Source: a virus. From it: a stretch of 22,978 nucleotides of DNA. Positions 6,760-14,368 of this stretch are shown here, piece after piece. The translations under genes and the position numbers were made by a program. Below the pieces are notes generated by a model. That model saw only the letters and a list, made by a program, of their open reading frames with translations, ran no database searches and was not told the origin of the DNA. Position 1 is the first letter of the stretch, and the number at the start of each line of letters is the position of its first letter. Where the stretch lies: positions 1 to 22,978 of the IMG/VR virus record IMGVR_UViG_3300038621_000085. One strand, written 5' to 3'.

Positions 6760-8871
6760 TTATTTTTTGTATTGTTCGATTAATTCCGTTATGAGATTAT
6801 TTTGATCGGTTTCTTTTCCGTCTAATACTTGATCTAAAGTCTGTCGTTTTTGATCTAATATGCTGGCTATTTTTTGCTCAATCGTATCATTTGCTAACAA
6901 ATAATAGACGTTTACCGTATCTTTTTGACCAATTCGGTGCAGTCTATCTTCCGCTTGTGTTAATGCTCCAGGAGTCCATGGTAATTCGAGAAATGCAACA
7001 CTTGATGCTGCTGTTAATGTTAACCCGACTCCTGCTGCTTTTATATTACCTATAAATAACCGTGTTTTTGGGTTATTTTGGAATTTATTAACAGCTTCAT
7101 GCCTTTGTTCCTGTGATACTGAACCGTCTATTTTTACCGCTATATTTCCAAATTCTTCCATTAATACATTGATGGTTTCTTTATGAGTTGCGAATACTAC
7201 TAGTTTATTCTCAACTCCAAGAAATTCATTTATCCATTTAATACAAGCATTCATCTTGCCTTTTATGGCCAATTGTTTTAACCCCTCTATTTCGGTTAAT
7301 ACATTCACTCGGTTGGCACGTTCAGCTTTCAATTCTTTGACTTTTTTATCATCTATTTTTATAGCATTTGCCATATTACCGAATTCCTCTTGTATTTTCT
7401 TTTTTAATTCTTCTTCTACTTGATTTGTAGCATATTCCGTAAAATCTGATTCCGCTTTATCGTATTCTTTGCGATTATCTAATTCCATTGGTATATGGTC
7501 ATAAATCTTATCAGGTAGTTCAGTCAACACTTCGTTCTTTCTACGTCTGATCATAATGGTATTGGTTAGTTTTTCGTGCAATTCTTCAGTATTACTTGCA
7601 CCATCGAAGTCCCAACCAAAACCATCGTGCTTAGCATCGCAGTAACGATGGGCAAAGTTCCAGAAATCAGGAAATACTGTGTTATCAATAAGATTAACTG
7701 CATTAAATATTTCTTTAGGCCTGTTTTCAATAGGAGTGCCACTGAGTGCAATAACATGAGGAATATTCTTTCCTAATTTTTTCACTGCTTTTGTTCTCTT
7801 TGCTTTGTTATTTTTATAGTAATGACATTCATCGGTAATTAATACCTGGGGTTTAATTTTCTTTAACTCATCAACCCAATATGGAAGTATATCGTAGTTT
7901 ATGATTAGTACATCTCCAGTGATTGGTACATTTGGTTTAGTCCCGTTTAGTATTTGTACGTTTGGATTATTTAGCCATTGATTAAGTTCCTTTTTCCAGT
8001 TAAGTTTTAGTGATGCTGGTACTACAACTATCACAGGAACTTTTTCAGGATGTAACGCCAGGTAACCGATTGCCTGTACTGTTTTACCCAATCCCATATC
8101 ATCTGCTATAAGGGCTCTACCATCCTTTATTTCCGCAAATGATATGCCTTTTCGCTGGTATTCGTATAAGTATTTATCAATACCGGGTACAACTATCTCT
8201 TTTACATCATCTACATTTAACTTGCTTTTTTCAAGGAATTCTAATAGTTTTTGATCTAAGTAAAATCCCCATTCTTTCAATTTTTCAACTGCTTCTACTG
8301 ATAATGGCGCTGTCCAGTATTTTTCATTTGCATTAAACTTTCTGCCAGGTAATGTTTTAACTCTATCTAAGTCATTGTAGTTAAAAGGAAATACTATTTT
8401 TATTGCAGGTTTGCCTGATTTTTGAAACTTTACTTTATACGCGGATCTACTTGCTTTTTTAGAGTTTTCATCTTTATTCTTTAACATCTTGTGTTTTGCA
8501 GGTACTTTTACTTCTGTTTCGTTAGCTTCAAATGTTTCTTTTACGATTGATTTGGGAAACCAACCGTCTACAATAATTTCTTCCATTTTCTTTGACAGAT
8601 TTTCTATGTTTTCTTTAGTGAATCCACCCACTGCATCCCAACTCCAATAATGTTCACCGCATATTGGGCCTATTCCTAATTCTACTGAGACGGGATGTTC
8701 TAAATCCCGTCCGCATTTCATACACATTCCTGTTTTCCTGACCTCGGCTGTTCCGTGTCCGTATAAATAAATAGCTTTTTTCGTTTCCGCCAGTTGTTTT
8801 GCAGCGAATATCACAGGATATTCCTTTGCCCTGGCAAATACTTGACTAATTTTGTATAATTTAGTTTCCAT
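6760..8871 (-). CDS. SNF2-family helicase of HARP/SMARCAL1 type with N-terminal zinc finger
   Basis: A 703-residue SNF2 ATPase, probably a fork-remodelling or annealing motor in phage replication or recombination. Residues 50-74 form a zinc site (Cys50, Cys53, Cys71, perhaps His74) in a segment like the DUF6011 domain (CGRxL then GIGPxC). Residues 145-205 resemble a HARP domain, with NANEKYWTAPL as key residues. ATPase motifs follow: DDMGLGKT at 257-264, DECH at 347-350, SGTP at 377-380, and motif VI QAEDRLHRIGQ at 639-649. The ATG has a good ribosome binding site, AAAGGAG 7 nt upstream. All key ATPase residues are present, so it looks functional. Confidence 0.92.
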   Translation of the reverse strand: METKLYKISQVFARAKEYPVIFAAKQLAETKKAIYLYGHGTAEVRKTGMCMKCGRDLEHPVSVELGIGPICGEHYWSWDAVGGFTKENIENLSKKMEEIIVDGWFPKSIVKETFEANETEVKVPAKHKMLKNKDENSKKASRSAYKVKFQKSGKPAIKIVFPFNYNDLDRVKTLPGRKFNANEKYWTAPLSVEAVEKLKEWGFYLDQKLLEFLEKSKLNVDDVKEIVVPGIDKYLYEYQRKGISFAEIKDGRALIADDMGLGKTVQAIGYLALHPEKVPVIVVVPASLKLNWKKELNQWLNNPNVQILNGTKPNVPITGDVLIINYDILPYWVDELKKIKPQVLITDECHYYKNNKAKRTKAVKKLGKNIPHVIALSGTPIENRPKEIFNAVNLIDNTVFPDFWNFAHRYCDAKHDGFGWDFDGASNTEELHEKLTNTIMIRRRKNEVLTELPDKIYDHIPMELDNRKEYDKAESDFTEYATNQVEEELKKKIQEEFGNMANAIKIDDKKVKELKAERANRVNVLTEIEGLKQLAIKGKMNACIKWINEFLGVENKLVVFATHKETINVLMEEFGNIAVKIDGSVSQEQRHEAVNKFQNNPKTRLFIGNIKAAGVGLTLTAASSVAFLELPWTPGALTQAEDRLHRIGQKDTVNVYYLLANDTIEQKIASILDQKRQTLDQVLDGKETDQNNLITELIEQYKK

Positions 8872-8904
8872 GGTAAGCTCCTTTCAAGGCTTTTTACCTA
8901 ATTT

Positions 8905-9180
8905 TTATTTGTTTCTTACTATAATCATTTTTACTATTAAATCTAACTCATCCTCGTCCTTTATTGGGAAACTGGTTATAAATTGATAATTAATGCGACT
9001 TAATTCCCAGTTTTCTTCCATAAGGTTTATACGTCTGTTGTTAACTTTTTGTACCTCAAAACGTGCTCCTTTTTGGATACAATATAGTTTTTCGTGCGGT
9101 TCTAATTCATGACTTTTCAGAATCACTTCTTTTTGTAAGTCTGAATTTTCTTTCAACTCATCAATTATAGATTTATTCAT
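8905..9180 (-). CDS. Small unknown phage protein (91 aa)
   Basis: I do not recognise this protein. It is rich in Glu and Lys, has no signal peptide or membrane segment, and is probably cytoplasmic. The ATG overlaps the end of the preceding 108-aa gene by 8 nt (ATGAATAA), which argues for real translation by coupling. It lies 33 nt before the SNF2 helicase gene in the same direction. No motif supports a function. Confidence 0.65.
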   Translation of the reverse strand: MNKSIIDELKENSDLQKEVILKSHELEPHEKLYCIQKGARFEVQKVNNRRINLMEENWELSRINYQFITSFPIKDEDELDLIVKMIIVRNK

Positions 9181-9499
9181 GGTTAATTAGTTGTTGGAAT
9201 TTATTTGCATATCGTTTTTTATCCTTGTTTAATATCGTGTAAAAATCATGGTTTGTCTTATGTAGGAACGGGCGATGTTTACGCCTAACATCCGTCCTGA
9301 ATAACTGTTCCACTGTTTCCTTCGGTAACTGTTTTTTACCTAAGTCGGAGTTTTCATAGAATATAACTTTTCCGTATTCGGTTATATGCGCTTCTAATGT
9401 AACACCCCTAAGACAATCAAACCACCTGTATTCTTTATTGGGATACGCCACTGCTATCTTATGGCATTGTTTATTATCAGGATATTTTTTCCGTTTCAT
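9173..9499 (-). CDS. Small unknown basic phage protein (108 aa)
   Basis: Unrecognised. The protein is basic, with many Lys/Arg/His and aromatic residues, and contains an Arg/Lys/His patch at about 71-81 that could touch nucleic acid. It starts 2 nt after the stop of the coiled-coil gene upstream and overlaps the next gene by 8 nt, so it is tightly embedded in the small-gene operon. No conserved family is evident. Confidence 0.65.
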   Translation of the reverse strand: MKRKKYPDNKQCHKIAVAYPNKEYRWFDCLRGVTLEAHITEYGKVIFYENSDLGKKQLPKETVEQLFRTDVRRKHRPFLHKTNHDFYTILNKDKKRYANKFQQLINHE

Positions 9500-9501
9500 A
9501 A

Positions 9502-9702
9502 TTAGTTTAGATTTGTAAATTCATTTAAAATACTATTCTCTGTTTCTAATTCATTAATCTCCTTATTGATTTGAAGGGCTCGGTCTTTGTCCGCTGGTGC
9601 GGATGTTAATCGTTCTAGTTCCATTTTTAACTCAATGATTGTTGCTTTATTAATTTCAATCATTACACGTGAATTGTTTTTTCTTTCTTGTAAATGTACC
9701 AT
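9502..9702 (-). CDS. Small coiled-coil protein (66 aa)
   Basis: Unrecognised. Residues 14-62 are almost entirely helix-forming with leucine/isoleucine heptad spacing, so a short coiled coil is likely. The ATG at 9702 follows the previous stop by only 2 nt, which supports that start. An ATG 13 codons later (9663) is an alternative and would remove a Lys/Arg/Asn-rich N-terminus. Neither has a Shine-Dalgarno. Confidence 0.55.
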   Translation of the reverse strand: MVHLQERKNNSRVMIEINKATIIELKMELERLTSAPADKDRALQINKEINELETENSILNEFTNLN

Positions 9703-9704
9703 AG

Positions 9705-9890
9705 TTATTGGCTTTTAGACTTAATTTCTTTTTCTATTATTAACCGGCGTTTCATATAGATTAGCCGTACAATGCTTGGATCTTTAGTTTTTTCAGGAAA
9801 TTCCATTATAATTGAGTCTATTTCTTCCTGAGTTTGACATTCTATTAACTTTGTGCGAATGCCTTTTTCATCAAGATATTTTGTTTCCAT
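9705..9890 (-). CDS. Small unknown phage protein (61 aa)
   Basis: Unrecognised charged protein, predicted mostly helical. It has a ribosome binding site (GGAG about 7 nt before the ATG) and overlaps the end of the upstream 71-aa gene by 20 nt. Its stop is 2 nt before the next start. The tight spacing is the main evidence that it is a gene. Confidence 0.6.
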   Translation of the reverse strand: METKYLDEKGIRTKLIECQTQEEIDSIIMEFPEKTKDPSIVRLIYMKRRLIIEKEIKSKSQ

Positions 9891-10086
9891 TAAATTCTCC
9901 TATTTCGTATAAGTATTGAAGAGGTGGTATGTTTAAACCTCGGCGCAGTAATTCTTTTTGTATGTCTATTGCAATATTTTCATTTTGAGCGGCTTTACAG
10001 TGTCCTCCGCATAATGCTTGAGTTTTTCGAGCATTTGCGAGCATTTGGATAAGTTGTTCTTCACTTTTTTGTTTCAGGTCGTTCAT
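9871..10086 (-). CDS. Small unknown helical protein (71 aa)
   Basis: Unrecognised. Residues 1-50 are helical and include a CGGHC pair of cysteines at about 26-30 followed by KELLRRG. The Cys-x3-Cys with a central His could bind metal, but this is only suggestive. No Shine-Dalgarno is seen before the ATG at 10086. It lies 66 nt after the 66-aa gene at 10153-10353, with a small GC-rich hairpin in the gap. Confidence 0.6.
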   Translation of the reverse strand: MNDLKQKSEEQLIQMLANARKTQALCGGHCKAAQNENIAIDIQKELLRRGLNIPPLQYLYEIGEFNGNKIS

Positions 10087-10114
10087 TTTAGTAAAGATTT
10101 TAGAGGTTTGATAT

Positions 10115-10130
10115 AAAGCCCGCCGGCTTT
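10115..10130 (-). other. Small GC-rich hairpin between two genes
   Basis: On the minus strand AAAGCC GGCG GGCTTT forms a 6-bp stem with a 4-nt loop, in the gap between the first and second genes of the leftward operon. A second AAAGCC copy (10134-10139) just upstream could pair with the same GGCTTT. There is no U-run after it, so it is not a standard terminator; an attenuator or processing site is possible. Confidence 0.35.
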
Positions 10131-10152
10131 CACGGCTTTTAGTACCTTGCAG

Positions 10153-10353
10153 TTAATATACATCGAAATATTTATGCAACGTCATCAGAAGAAATTCATA
10201 ATCTCCTGACATTGCTTCTTCTTGTATTATTTCCCAGTTCATGTTGTTTGCTTTCGCAACTTGTCGCGCCTTTGCTAATAAGTTAAAGGCATTACCGTTT
10301 TCTCCGGTTAATTTTAGAATAGGTTTATCTTCTTCTTGTCTTTCGGTTTGCAT
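10153..10353 (-). CDS. Small conserved phage protein of unknown function (66 aa)
   Basis: First gene of the leftward operon. After an acidic N-terminus it has LKLTGENGNAFNLLAKAR, then a helix, then EAMSGDYEFLLMTLHKYFDVY-like residues at the end. The GxxGNAF start and the AMSGDY followed by a hydrophobic helix are a pattern I recognise in small uncharacterised proteins of many phages. No function is known to me. The ATG is 27 nt downstream of the tRNA-like minihelix that ends the leader RNA. No Shine-Dalgarno is present. Confidence 0.75.
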   Translation of the reverse strand: MQTERQEEDKPILKLTGENGNAFNLLAKARQVAKANNMNWEIIQEEAMSGDYEFLLMTLHKYFDVY

Positions 10354-10380
10354 AATATTTGGTTTTTGCGGTTAATATTG

Positions 10381-10423
10381 AACCCACAGGTGGAATCGAA
10401 CCACCTTACAACCATTGTGGGTT
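10381..10423 (-). ncRNA. tRNA-like minihelix (acceptor stem plus T-arm only)
   Basis: On the minus strand AACCCACA (10423-10416) pairs perfectly with TGTGGGTT (10388-10381). Between them are 10 nt (ATGGTTGTAA) and a perfect T-arm: GGTGG, loop TTCGATT, CCACC (10405-10389). The loop fits the tRNA consensus TTCRANY and the T-stem joins the 3' acceptor strand without a gap, exactly as in tRNA. D-arm and anticodon arm are missing, so it is not a normal tRNA. No CCA follows the stem (CAATA). An acceptor/T-arm minihelix is the minimal RNase P substrate, so a processing signal is possible. A tRNA remnant or an attP copy of a host tRNA end are alternatives. Confidence 0.6.
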
Positions 10424-10698
10424 TAAAAATTGCACCGTGTTATTTATTTAGTTATGATTTGGCGTTTTATCCTTCCTTCTGCATCCCTTCTAATCAACCC
10501 ATCGGGATATGAAACGACCTTCATCTCAGCCTTTTTGTTCCATCCGCCAGAGACCCTAACTTTTCTAACACTCGGATTTCCACAATGCTGGGCTAATCGT
10601 GAATGGTGTCCTTCAACTTCGCAAATCCTGTCTGATCGTGCCTGTTCACTTTCGCTTTCCCACTGTCAACATTTCAAAGAACGTTCCTAATCGTTTGT
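10424..10698 (-). ncRNA. Putative structured leader RNA of the leftward operon
   Basis: About 275 nt between the mapped-by-sequence promoter and the tRNA-like minihelix hold no gene with a credible start. Base composition rises to about 45% G+C (27 of 60 at 10621-10680) against 4 of 60 at 10741-10800, which fits a structured RNA or a decayed gene. Minus-strand frame 10448-10674 is open for 74 codons but begins after a stop and has its first ATG only about 26 codons before its end. The segment starts with a boxA-like motif. I could not assign it to a known RNA family. Confidence 0.4.
10667..10682 (-). promoter_or_regulatory. boxA-like antitermination element
   Basis: GTTCTTTGAAATGTTG on the minus strand, about 15 nt after the predicted transcription start, resembles the boxA sequence in leaders of Bacteroidota rRNA operons (GTTCTTTGA core, from memory). 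In phages boxA with Nus factors makes RNA polymerase ignore terminators. The position early in a long operon leader fits that role. Confidence 0.4.
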
Positions 10699-10703
10699 AT
10701 TAA

Positions 10704-10734
10704 CAAATATAGTATAAGTTTTACTTTTTACAAA
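10704..10734 (-). promoter_or_regulatory. Leftward Bacteroidota-type promoter of the early operon
   Basis: On the minus strand TTTG (10734-10731), a 19-nt spacer and TATATTTG (10711-10704) match the Bacteroidota primary sigma consensus TTTG-N19/20-TAnnTTTG without mismatch. Transcription would start near 10698, giving a leader of about 345 nt before the first gene. Confidence 0.6.
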
Positions 10735-10770
10735 ATTTTTTATAAACTTTTTTATAATTATTTTAAAAAA

Positions 10771-10799
10771 TTGACTTATTTATAATGATTTTAAATAAT
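10771..10799 (+). promoter_or_regulatory. Possible rightward sigma-70-like promoter
   Basis: TTGACT, a 17-nt spacer and AATAAT sit 139 nt upstream of the small terminase ATG. The match is good, but the area is extremely AT-rich (4 G/C in 10741-10800), so a chance match is likely enough to keep confidence low. Confidence 0.3.
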
Positions 10800-10890
10800 A
10801 ATACTCAGTTTATACTCTGGTAATTAATGACTTAAATTTTTATACTTTTTATAAAAGATTAGAATTCAATAGAATACAACAATAAATTTT

Positions 10891-10937
10891 TGTATAATTT
10901 AGTTATATATTATACATTTACCGTAAATTCGCGAATT
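10891..10937. promoter_or_regulatory. Operator-like palindromes before the small terminase gene
   Basis: TGTATAAT (10891-10898) and ATTATACA (10909-10916) form an inverted repeat with a 10-nt spacer; each arm contains a TATAAT, one per strand. AATTCGCGAATT (10926-10937), a perfect 12-bp palindrome, touches the small terminase ATG. Both could be binding sites for a dimeric regulator of rightward transcription. Confidence 0.4.
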
Positions 10938-11492
10938 ATGAAGAGGATAGATAAACCTAATATCAAAAGGAAAGGCAGACCGGGAAGGAAAAGTAAATTC
11001 ACAGAAGAAATGCTTCATCAAGTTGAGTGCTTTGCAAAACTTGGTGCAACCAATAAAGATATAGCTGAGTTGTTGGATGTTAATTTAGGTACGGTTGAGA
11101 ATTGGTTGAGGAATAAACCAGAGTTTTATCAAGCAAAACAGAGAGGCATGAAAGTAGCCGATGCCAAAGTAGCTGAGGCAGCATACAAATCCGCAACTGG
11201 TTATAGTTATGAAGAAACAGAGATAAGTGAAAGTTCAAAAGGTGTATATAGGACAACCAGAGTTAAACACGTACCACCACAACCAACAGCATTTATATTT
11301 TGGTTAACCAACCGACAACCAGAGTATTGGGAACATGCAAACAAGATGAAGCATGAACACTCGGGACAGATTAATCACAACCACAAAAGTGTAGAAGATT
11401 TAGAACAAATGAATGAGTTGAGCGATAGTGAAAAAGAGTTATTGTTTGATATAAATAAGAAACAGATATTGCATGGAAAGAACAGCAATTAA
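10938..11492 (+). CDS. terS: Terminase small subunit
   Basis: Recognises phage DNA and starts packaging with the large subunit. The ATG at 10938 is preferred over an upstream in-frame ATG at 10890, because the extra 16 residues are encoded by the operator-like palindromes and read like translated control DNA. With this start the protein has 184 residues. A basic N-terminus (KRKGRPGRKSKF) leads into a helix-turn-helix at about 22-60 (ATNKDIAELLDVNLGTVENW), as in the terminase small-subunit family. The C-terminal half carries a YSYEE segment and QPTAFIFWLTNR, seen in relatives. It overlaps the large subunit by 20 nt. Confidence 0.85.
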   Translation: MKRIDKPNIKRKGRPGRKSKFTEEMLHQVECFAKLGATNKDIAELLDVNLGTVENWLRNKPEFYQAKQRGMKVADAKVAEAAYKSATGYSYEETEISESSKGVYRTTRVKHVPPQPTAFIFWLTNRQPEYWEHANKMKHEHSGQINHNHKSVEDLEQMNELSDSEKELLFDINKKQILHGKNSN

Positions 11493-12984
11493 AAATAATG
11501 CTGATAAACAAGTTATTGAACAGGCAGTTACAAATCCATTGTCTTCCATGCGAAGTATAGTTAAATCTTCACTGTACTATTTTGTTCGTTACTTTTGGGA
11601 TGAGTTAAGTAATGATGAGTTTCACGACAACTGGCACATTAAGTATTTATGTGATGAGTGTCAGAAAGTAATAGAACGAGTTGAGAAAAGACAACCAAAG
11701 TTGTATGATTTGATAATAAACATACCACCAGGCACAACTAAATCAACAATAGTAAGTCGGATGTTACCAGTTTGGGCATGGACAAGGTCATATTGGATGA
11801 AGTTTATTACAGGTAGTTACGGCAGCACATTATCATTGGAGTTAGCGGAGGATAGCAGGGATTTACTTAGGAGTGAAAGATTTGGAGAGTTATTCCCGGA
11901 GTTGGGGATAAAACAAGATAAGGAGCAGAAGTCAAATTTTAAGGTTGTTAAAAAGGAGTGGGTTAGGAAGAATTCGGTACCCCGGCAACACCAAGGCGGT
12001 GGAAGGTTCTCAACTTCAGTTGGTAGTGGAGTTATGGGATTCCATGGTCACGTAATTATAATAGATGATCCATTGAATCCAAAACAAGCATTATCAGAAG
12101 TTGAGTTATTGAATGCCAACCGATGGGTAAGTAGTACGTTAAGCTCAAGAAAGACAGATAAGGAGAAGACACCTATTATATTGATAATGCAGCGCCTTCA
12201 CCAGAATGATGTAACCGGGGATTTACTGGACAGAAAAGACAATATAAAACATATATGTTTACCAGCATCACTAGATAATACACCTCATCTGGTTAAACCG
12301 AAAGAATTGAAAAAATATTACCAGGATGGATTGTTAGATCCAGTACGATTGAACAGAAATGTATTAAAAGAAGCATACTCAGAAGGTCAATATGTATACT
12401 CAAGTCAATATGATCAAGATCCTGTGCCAGCAGGTGGCGGAATGTTCCAAATAGATAATATACCAGTTATTGAAGCAATGCCCGCCCGAGTTAATATAAC
12501 CAAAACTGTTCGGTATTGGGATAAGGCAGGATCAGAAGGAACTGGGGCTTATACAGTTGGTACTAAGATGTGTAGATTGAAGTCAGGTAAGTGGATTATT
12601 ATTGATGTAGTGCGCGGACAATGGTCAAGTGAAAAACGTGAAAAGATAATAAGGCAGACAGCCGAAGCAGATGGATACAATACAACGGTATATATAGAAC
12701 AGGAACCGGGATCAGGAGGTAAAGAATCCGCGATGTCTACGGTAAGAAATTTGGAAGGATTTGCTTGTTACAGGGATTTGCCAACAGGTAATAAGGAGTA
12801 TCGAGCTGATCCTTTCTCAGTACAAGTTAACGAAGGTAATGTTATGATGTTGCGCGGGGATTGGAATGCGAAGTTCAGAGAAGAGTTAAGGTATTTTCCG
12901 TTTTCAACTTATAAGGATCAGGTGGATTCAGCATCAGGAGCATTCGCAAAATTAGTTATTAGAAAAAAAGCCGGTAAGTTATGA
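11473..12984 (+). CDS. terL: Terminase large subunit
   Basis: Motor and nuclease of DNA packaging, 503 residues. ATPase: Walker A-like PPGTTKST at 85-92, Walker B VIIIDDP at 194-200, and IMQRLHQNDVTGDLL at 238-252, a conserved coupling segment. Nuclease (RNase H-like) domain: Asp350 in RYWDKA, Glu409 or Glu411 in IEQEPGS, and Asp485 in QVDSASGAF are the likely metal ligands. All expected motifs are intact. The start lies inside the end of terS (20-nt overlap), and its stop overlaps the portal start as ATGA, so these three are translationally coupled. Confidence 0.95.
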   Translation: MERTAIKNNADKQVIEQAVTNPLSSMRSIVKSSLYYFVRYFWDELSNDEFHDNWHIKYLCDECQKVIERVEKRQPKLYDLIINIPPGTTKSTIVSRMLPVWAWTRSYWMKFITGSYGSTLSLELAEDSRDLLRSERFGELFPELGIKQDKEQKSNFKVVKKEWVRKNSVPRQHQGGGRFSTSVGSGVMGFHGHVIIIDDPLNPKQALSEVELLNANRWVSSTLSSRKTDKEKTPIILIMQRLHQNDVTGDLLDRKDNIKHICLPASLDNTPHLVKPKELKKYYQDGLLDPVRLNRNVLKEAYSEGQYVYSSQYDQDPVPAGGGMFQIDNIPVIEAMPARVNITKTVRYWDKAGSEGTGAYTVGTKMCRLKSGKWIIIDVVRGQWSSEKREKIIRQTAEADGYNTTVYIEQEPGSGGKESAMSTVRNLEGFACYRDLPTGNKEYRADPFSVQVNEGNVMMLRGDWNAKFREELRYFPFSTYKDQVDSASGAFAKLVIRKKAGKL

Positions 12985-14366
12985 GAAGAACAAAGCCACC
13001 AGCAATACAAACGAATACAACCATAGCCGGTGATGTAGCGAGCCGGTTAAAACTTGCATCCGGTTTAGGTCTGCAGTATGGAGGCAAACGAGATGTATAT
13101 GAAGCACTGGGTTATCCAAAGGATTCTGAGCTTAATTTTGCGAAGTATTGGTTCCGTTATGATAGACAAGATATAGCAAAGGCAGTTATTGACAAGCCTG
13201 TCAATAAAACATGGAATGGTCCTATTAGTGTCAGTGAACCTGACCAGGAAGAGGAAGAAACACAATTGCAAAAGAAATTCAAAGAGTGGGAGAAACGATT
13301 GAAACTGACTTCCAAGCTATCCCGGTTGGATAAGCTCACAAGAGTTGGGTATTATGGAGTGCTATTACTTGGGTTTAACGATGTGCAGAAAGATGAGGAT
13401 TTTATGCGCCCGGTACAGAAGTCGGGTAATTTGAAGTTATTATACGTTAAACCATTTGATAGTTATTCTGCATCTATCCATACTTATACGAATGACCCGT
13501 CTAACCCGCGTTTCGGTATGCCTGAGTTATATAACATTGAGTTACATCATCCAAGTAGCAACGCCACAACTCAGATACAAGTTCATTATAGTCGGGTCAT
13601 CCATGTGGTTGAGGATGCTGTTACTTCCGAGATATATGGAACACCAGTGTTGAAAGCAGTGTATAACAGGTTAATGGATTTGGAGAAATTGGTTGGTGGT
13701 GATGCTGAAATGTTTTGGCGTGGCGCTCGTCCCGGGTATGCTGCGAACGTGAATGACGAGTATTCGATGGATAACGAGACTTACGAAGATGTGAAGGGAC
13801 AGATAGCGGAGTTCAACCACGATTTACGTAGGATTCTAACTCTGAAAGGGATTGACTTACAGTCGTTAGCCCAACAGATAGCCGACCCGTCAGGTCATAT
13901 AGATGCTCAACTTACTATGGTAAGCGTAGTGACGGAGATACCGAAACGAATATTGATGGGCAGTGAGCGAGGCGAGTTGAGTTCTAAACAAGATAAGGAT
14001 GAGTGGGCGGCGTTCATAAAAGGACGTAGAGAGAATCATGCAGAACCTAATATATTAAGACCATTCATTGACCGTATGATTGAACTTGGGTTAGTTGATG
14101 CAGACCCGGATTATATGGTTGAGTGGGAAGACCTATTTGCACCGTCTGAGAAAGAAAAGGCAGAGGTTGGTAACACGAGAGCTGCGGCGATTAAAGCATA
14201 CACAGTTAACCCAGCAGCACAGTCAATCATACCACCGAAGGCGTTTTTCAAAACTATGCTTGGGTTGTCGGATGATCAGATTGAAATGATTGAACAATAT
14301 ATGAACGAAGAAATAGAAGAAGAACAACAAGAAATAGAAGGAACCGAACCAAACGAAGGAGAATAA
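12981..14366 (+). CDS. Portal protein (DUF1073 family)
   Basis: Forms the dodecameric vertex ring through which DNA enters. The 461-residue length and the segment at about 52-80 (KYWFRYDRQDIAKAVIDKP) mark the DUF1073 portal family; the later GVLLLGF and the TEIPKRILMGSERGELSS segment are also typical of it. The C-terminus is strongly acidic. It directly follows terL with a 4-nt ATGA overlap, the usual place for a portal. Siphovirus- or podovirus-type heads both use such portals; no tail gene is visible to decide. Confidence 0.92.
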   Translation: MRRTKPPAIQTNTTIAGDVASRLKLASGLGLQYGGKRDVYEALGYPKDSELNFAKYWFRYDRQDIAKAVIDKPVNKTWNGPISVSEPDQEEEETQLQKKFKEWEKRLKLTSKLSRLDKLTRVGYYGVLLLGFNDVQKDEDFMRPVQKSGNLKLLYVKPFDSYSASIHTYTNDPSNPRFGMPELYNIELHHPSSNATTQIQVHYSRVIHVVEDAVTSEIYGTPVLKAVYNRLMDLEKLVGGDAEMFWRGARPGYAANVNDEYSMDNETYEDVKGQIAEFNHDLRRILTLKGIDLQSLAQQIADPSGHIDAQLTMVSVVTEIPKRILMGSERGELSSKQDKDEWAAFIKGRRENHAEPNILRPFIDRMIELGLVDADPDYMVEWEDLFAPSEKEKAEVGNTRAAAIKAYTVNPAAQSIIPPKAFFKTMLGLSDDQIEMIEQYMNEEIEEEQQEIEGTEPNEGE

Positions 14367-14368
14367 CT

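Noticed and set aside
10381-10423. Complete tRNA gene or phage attachment site
   Set aside because: No D-arm or anticodon arm fits between the arms, and there is no integrase in the window to support an attachment site.
10495-10545. CTGAGATGAAGG segment resembling part of a TPP riboswitch
   Set aside because: The other conserved TPP parts and the right spacing are missing, and the downstream genes have no thiamine link.
10448-10674. Minus-strand 74-codon open frame in the leader region
   Set aside because: It reads plausibly (Cys/His-rich start, basic end) but follows a stop codon and has no ATG, GTG or TTG before its last third. A frameshifted gene remnant is possible, but not supported enough to call.
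10430-10690. Plus-strand 86-codon open frame in the divergent control region
   Set aside because: It is rich in Ser, Phe, Leu and Pro as expected for the antisense of a charged or structured segment, has no ribosome site, and opposes the predicted leftward leader.
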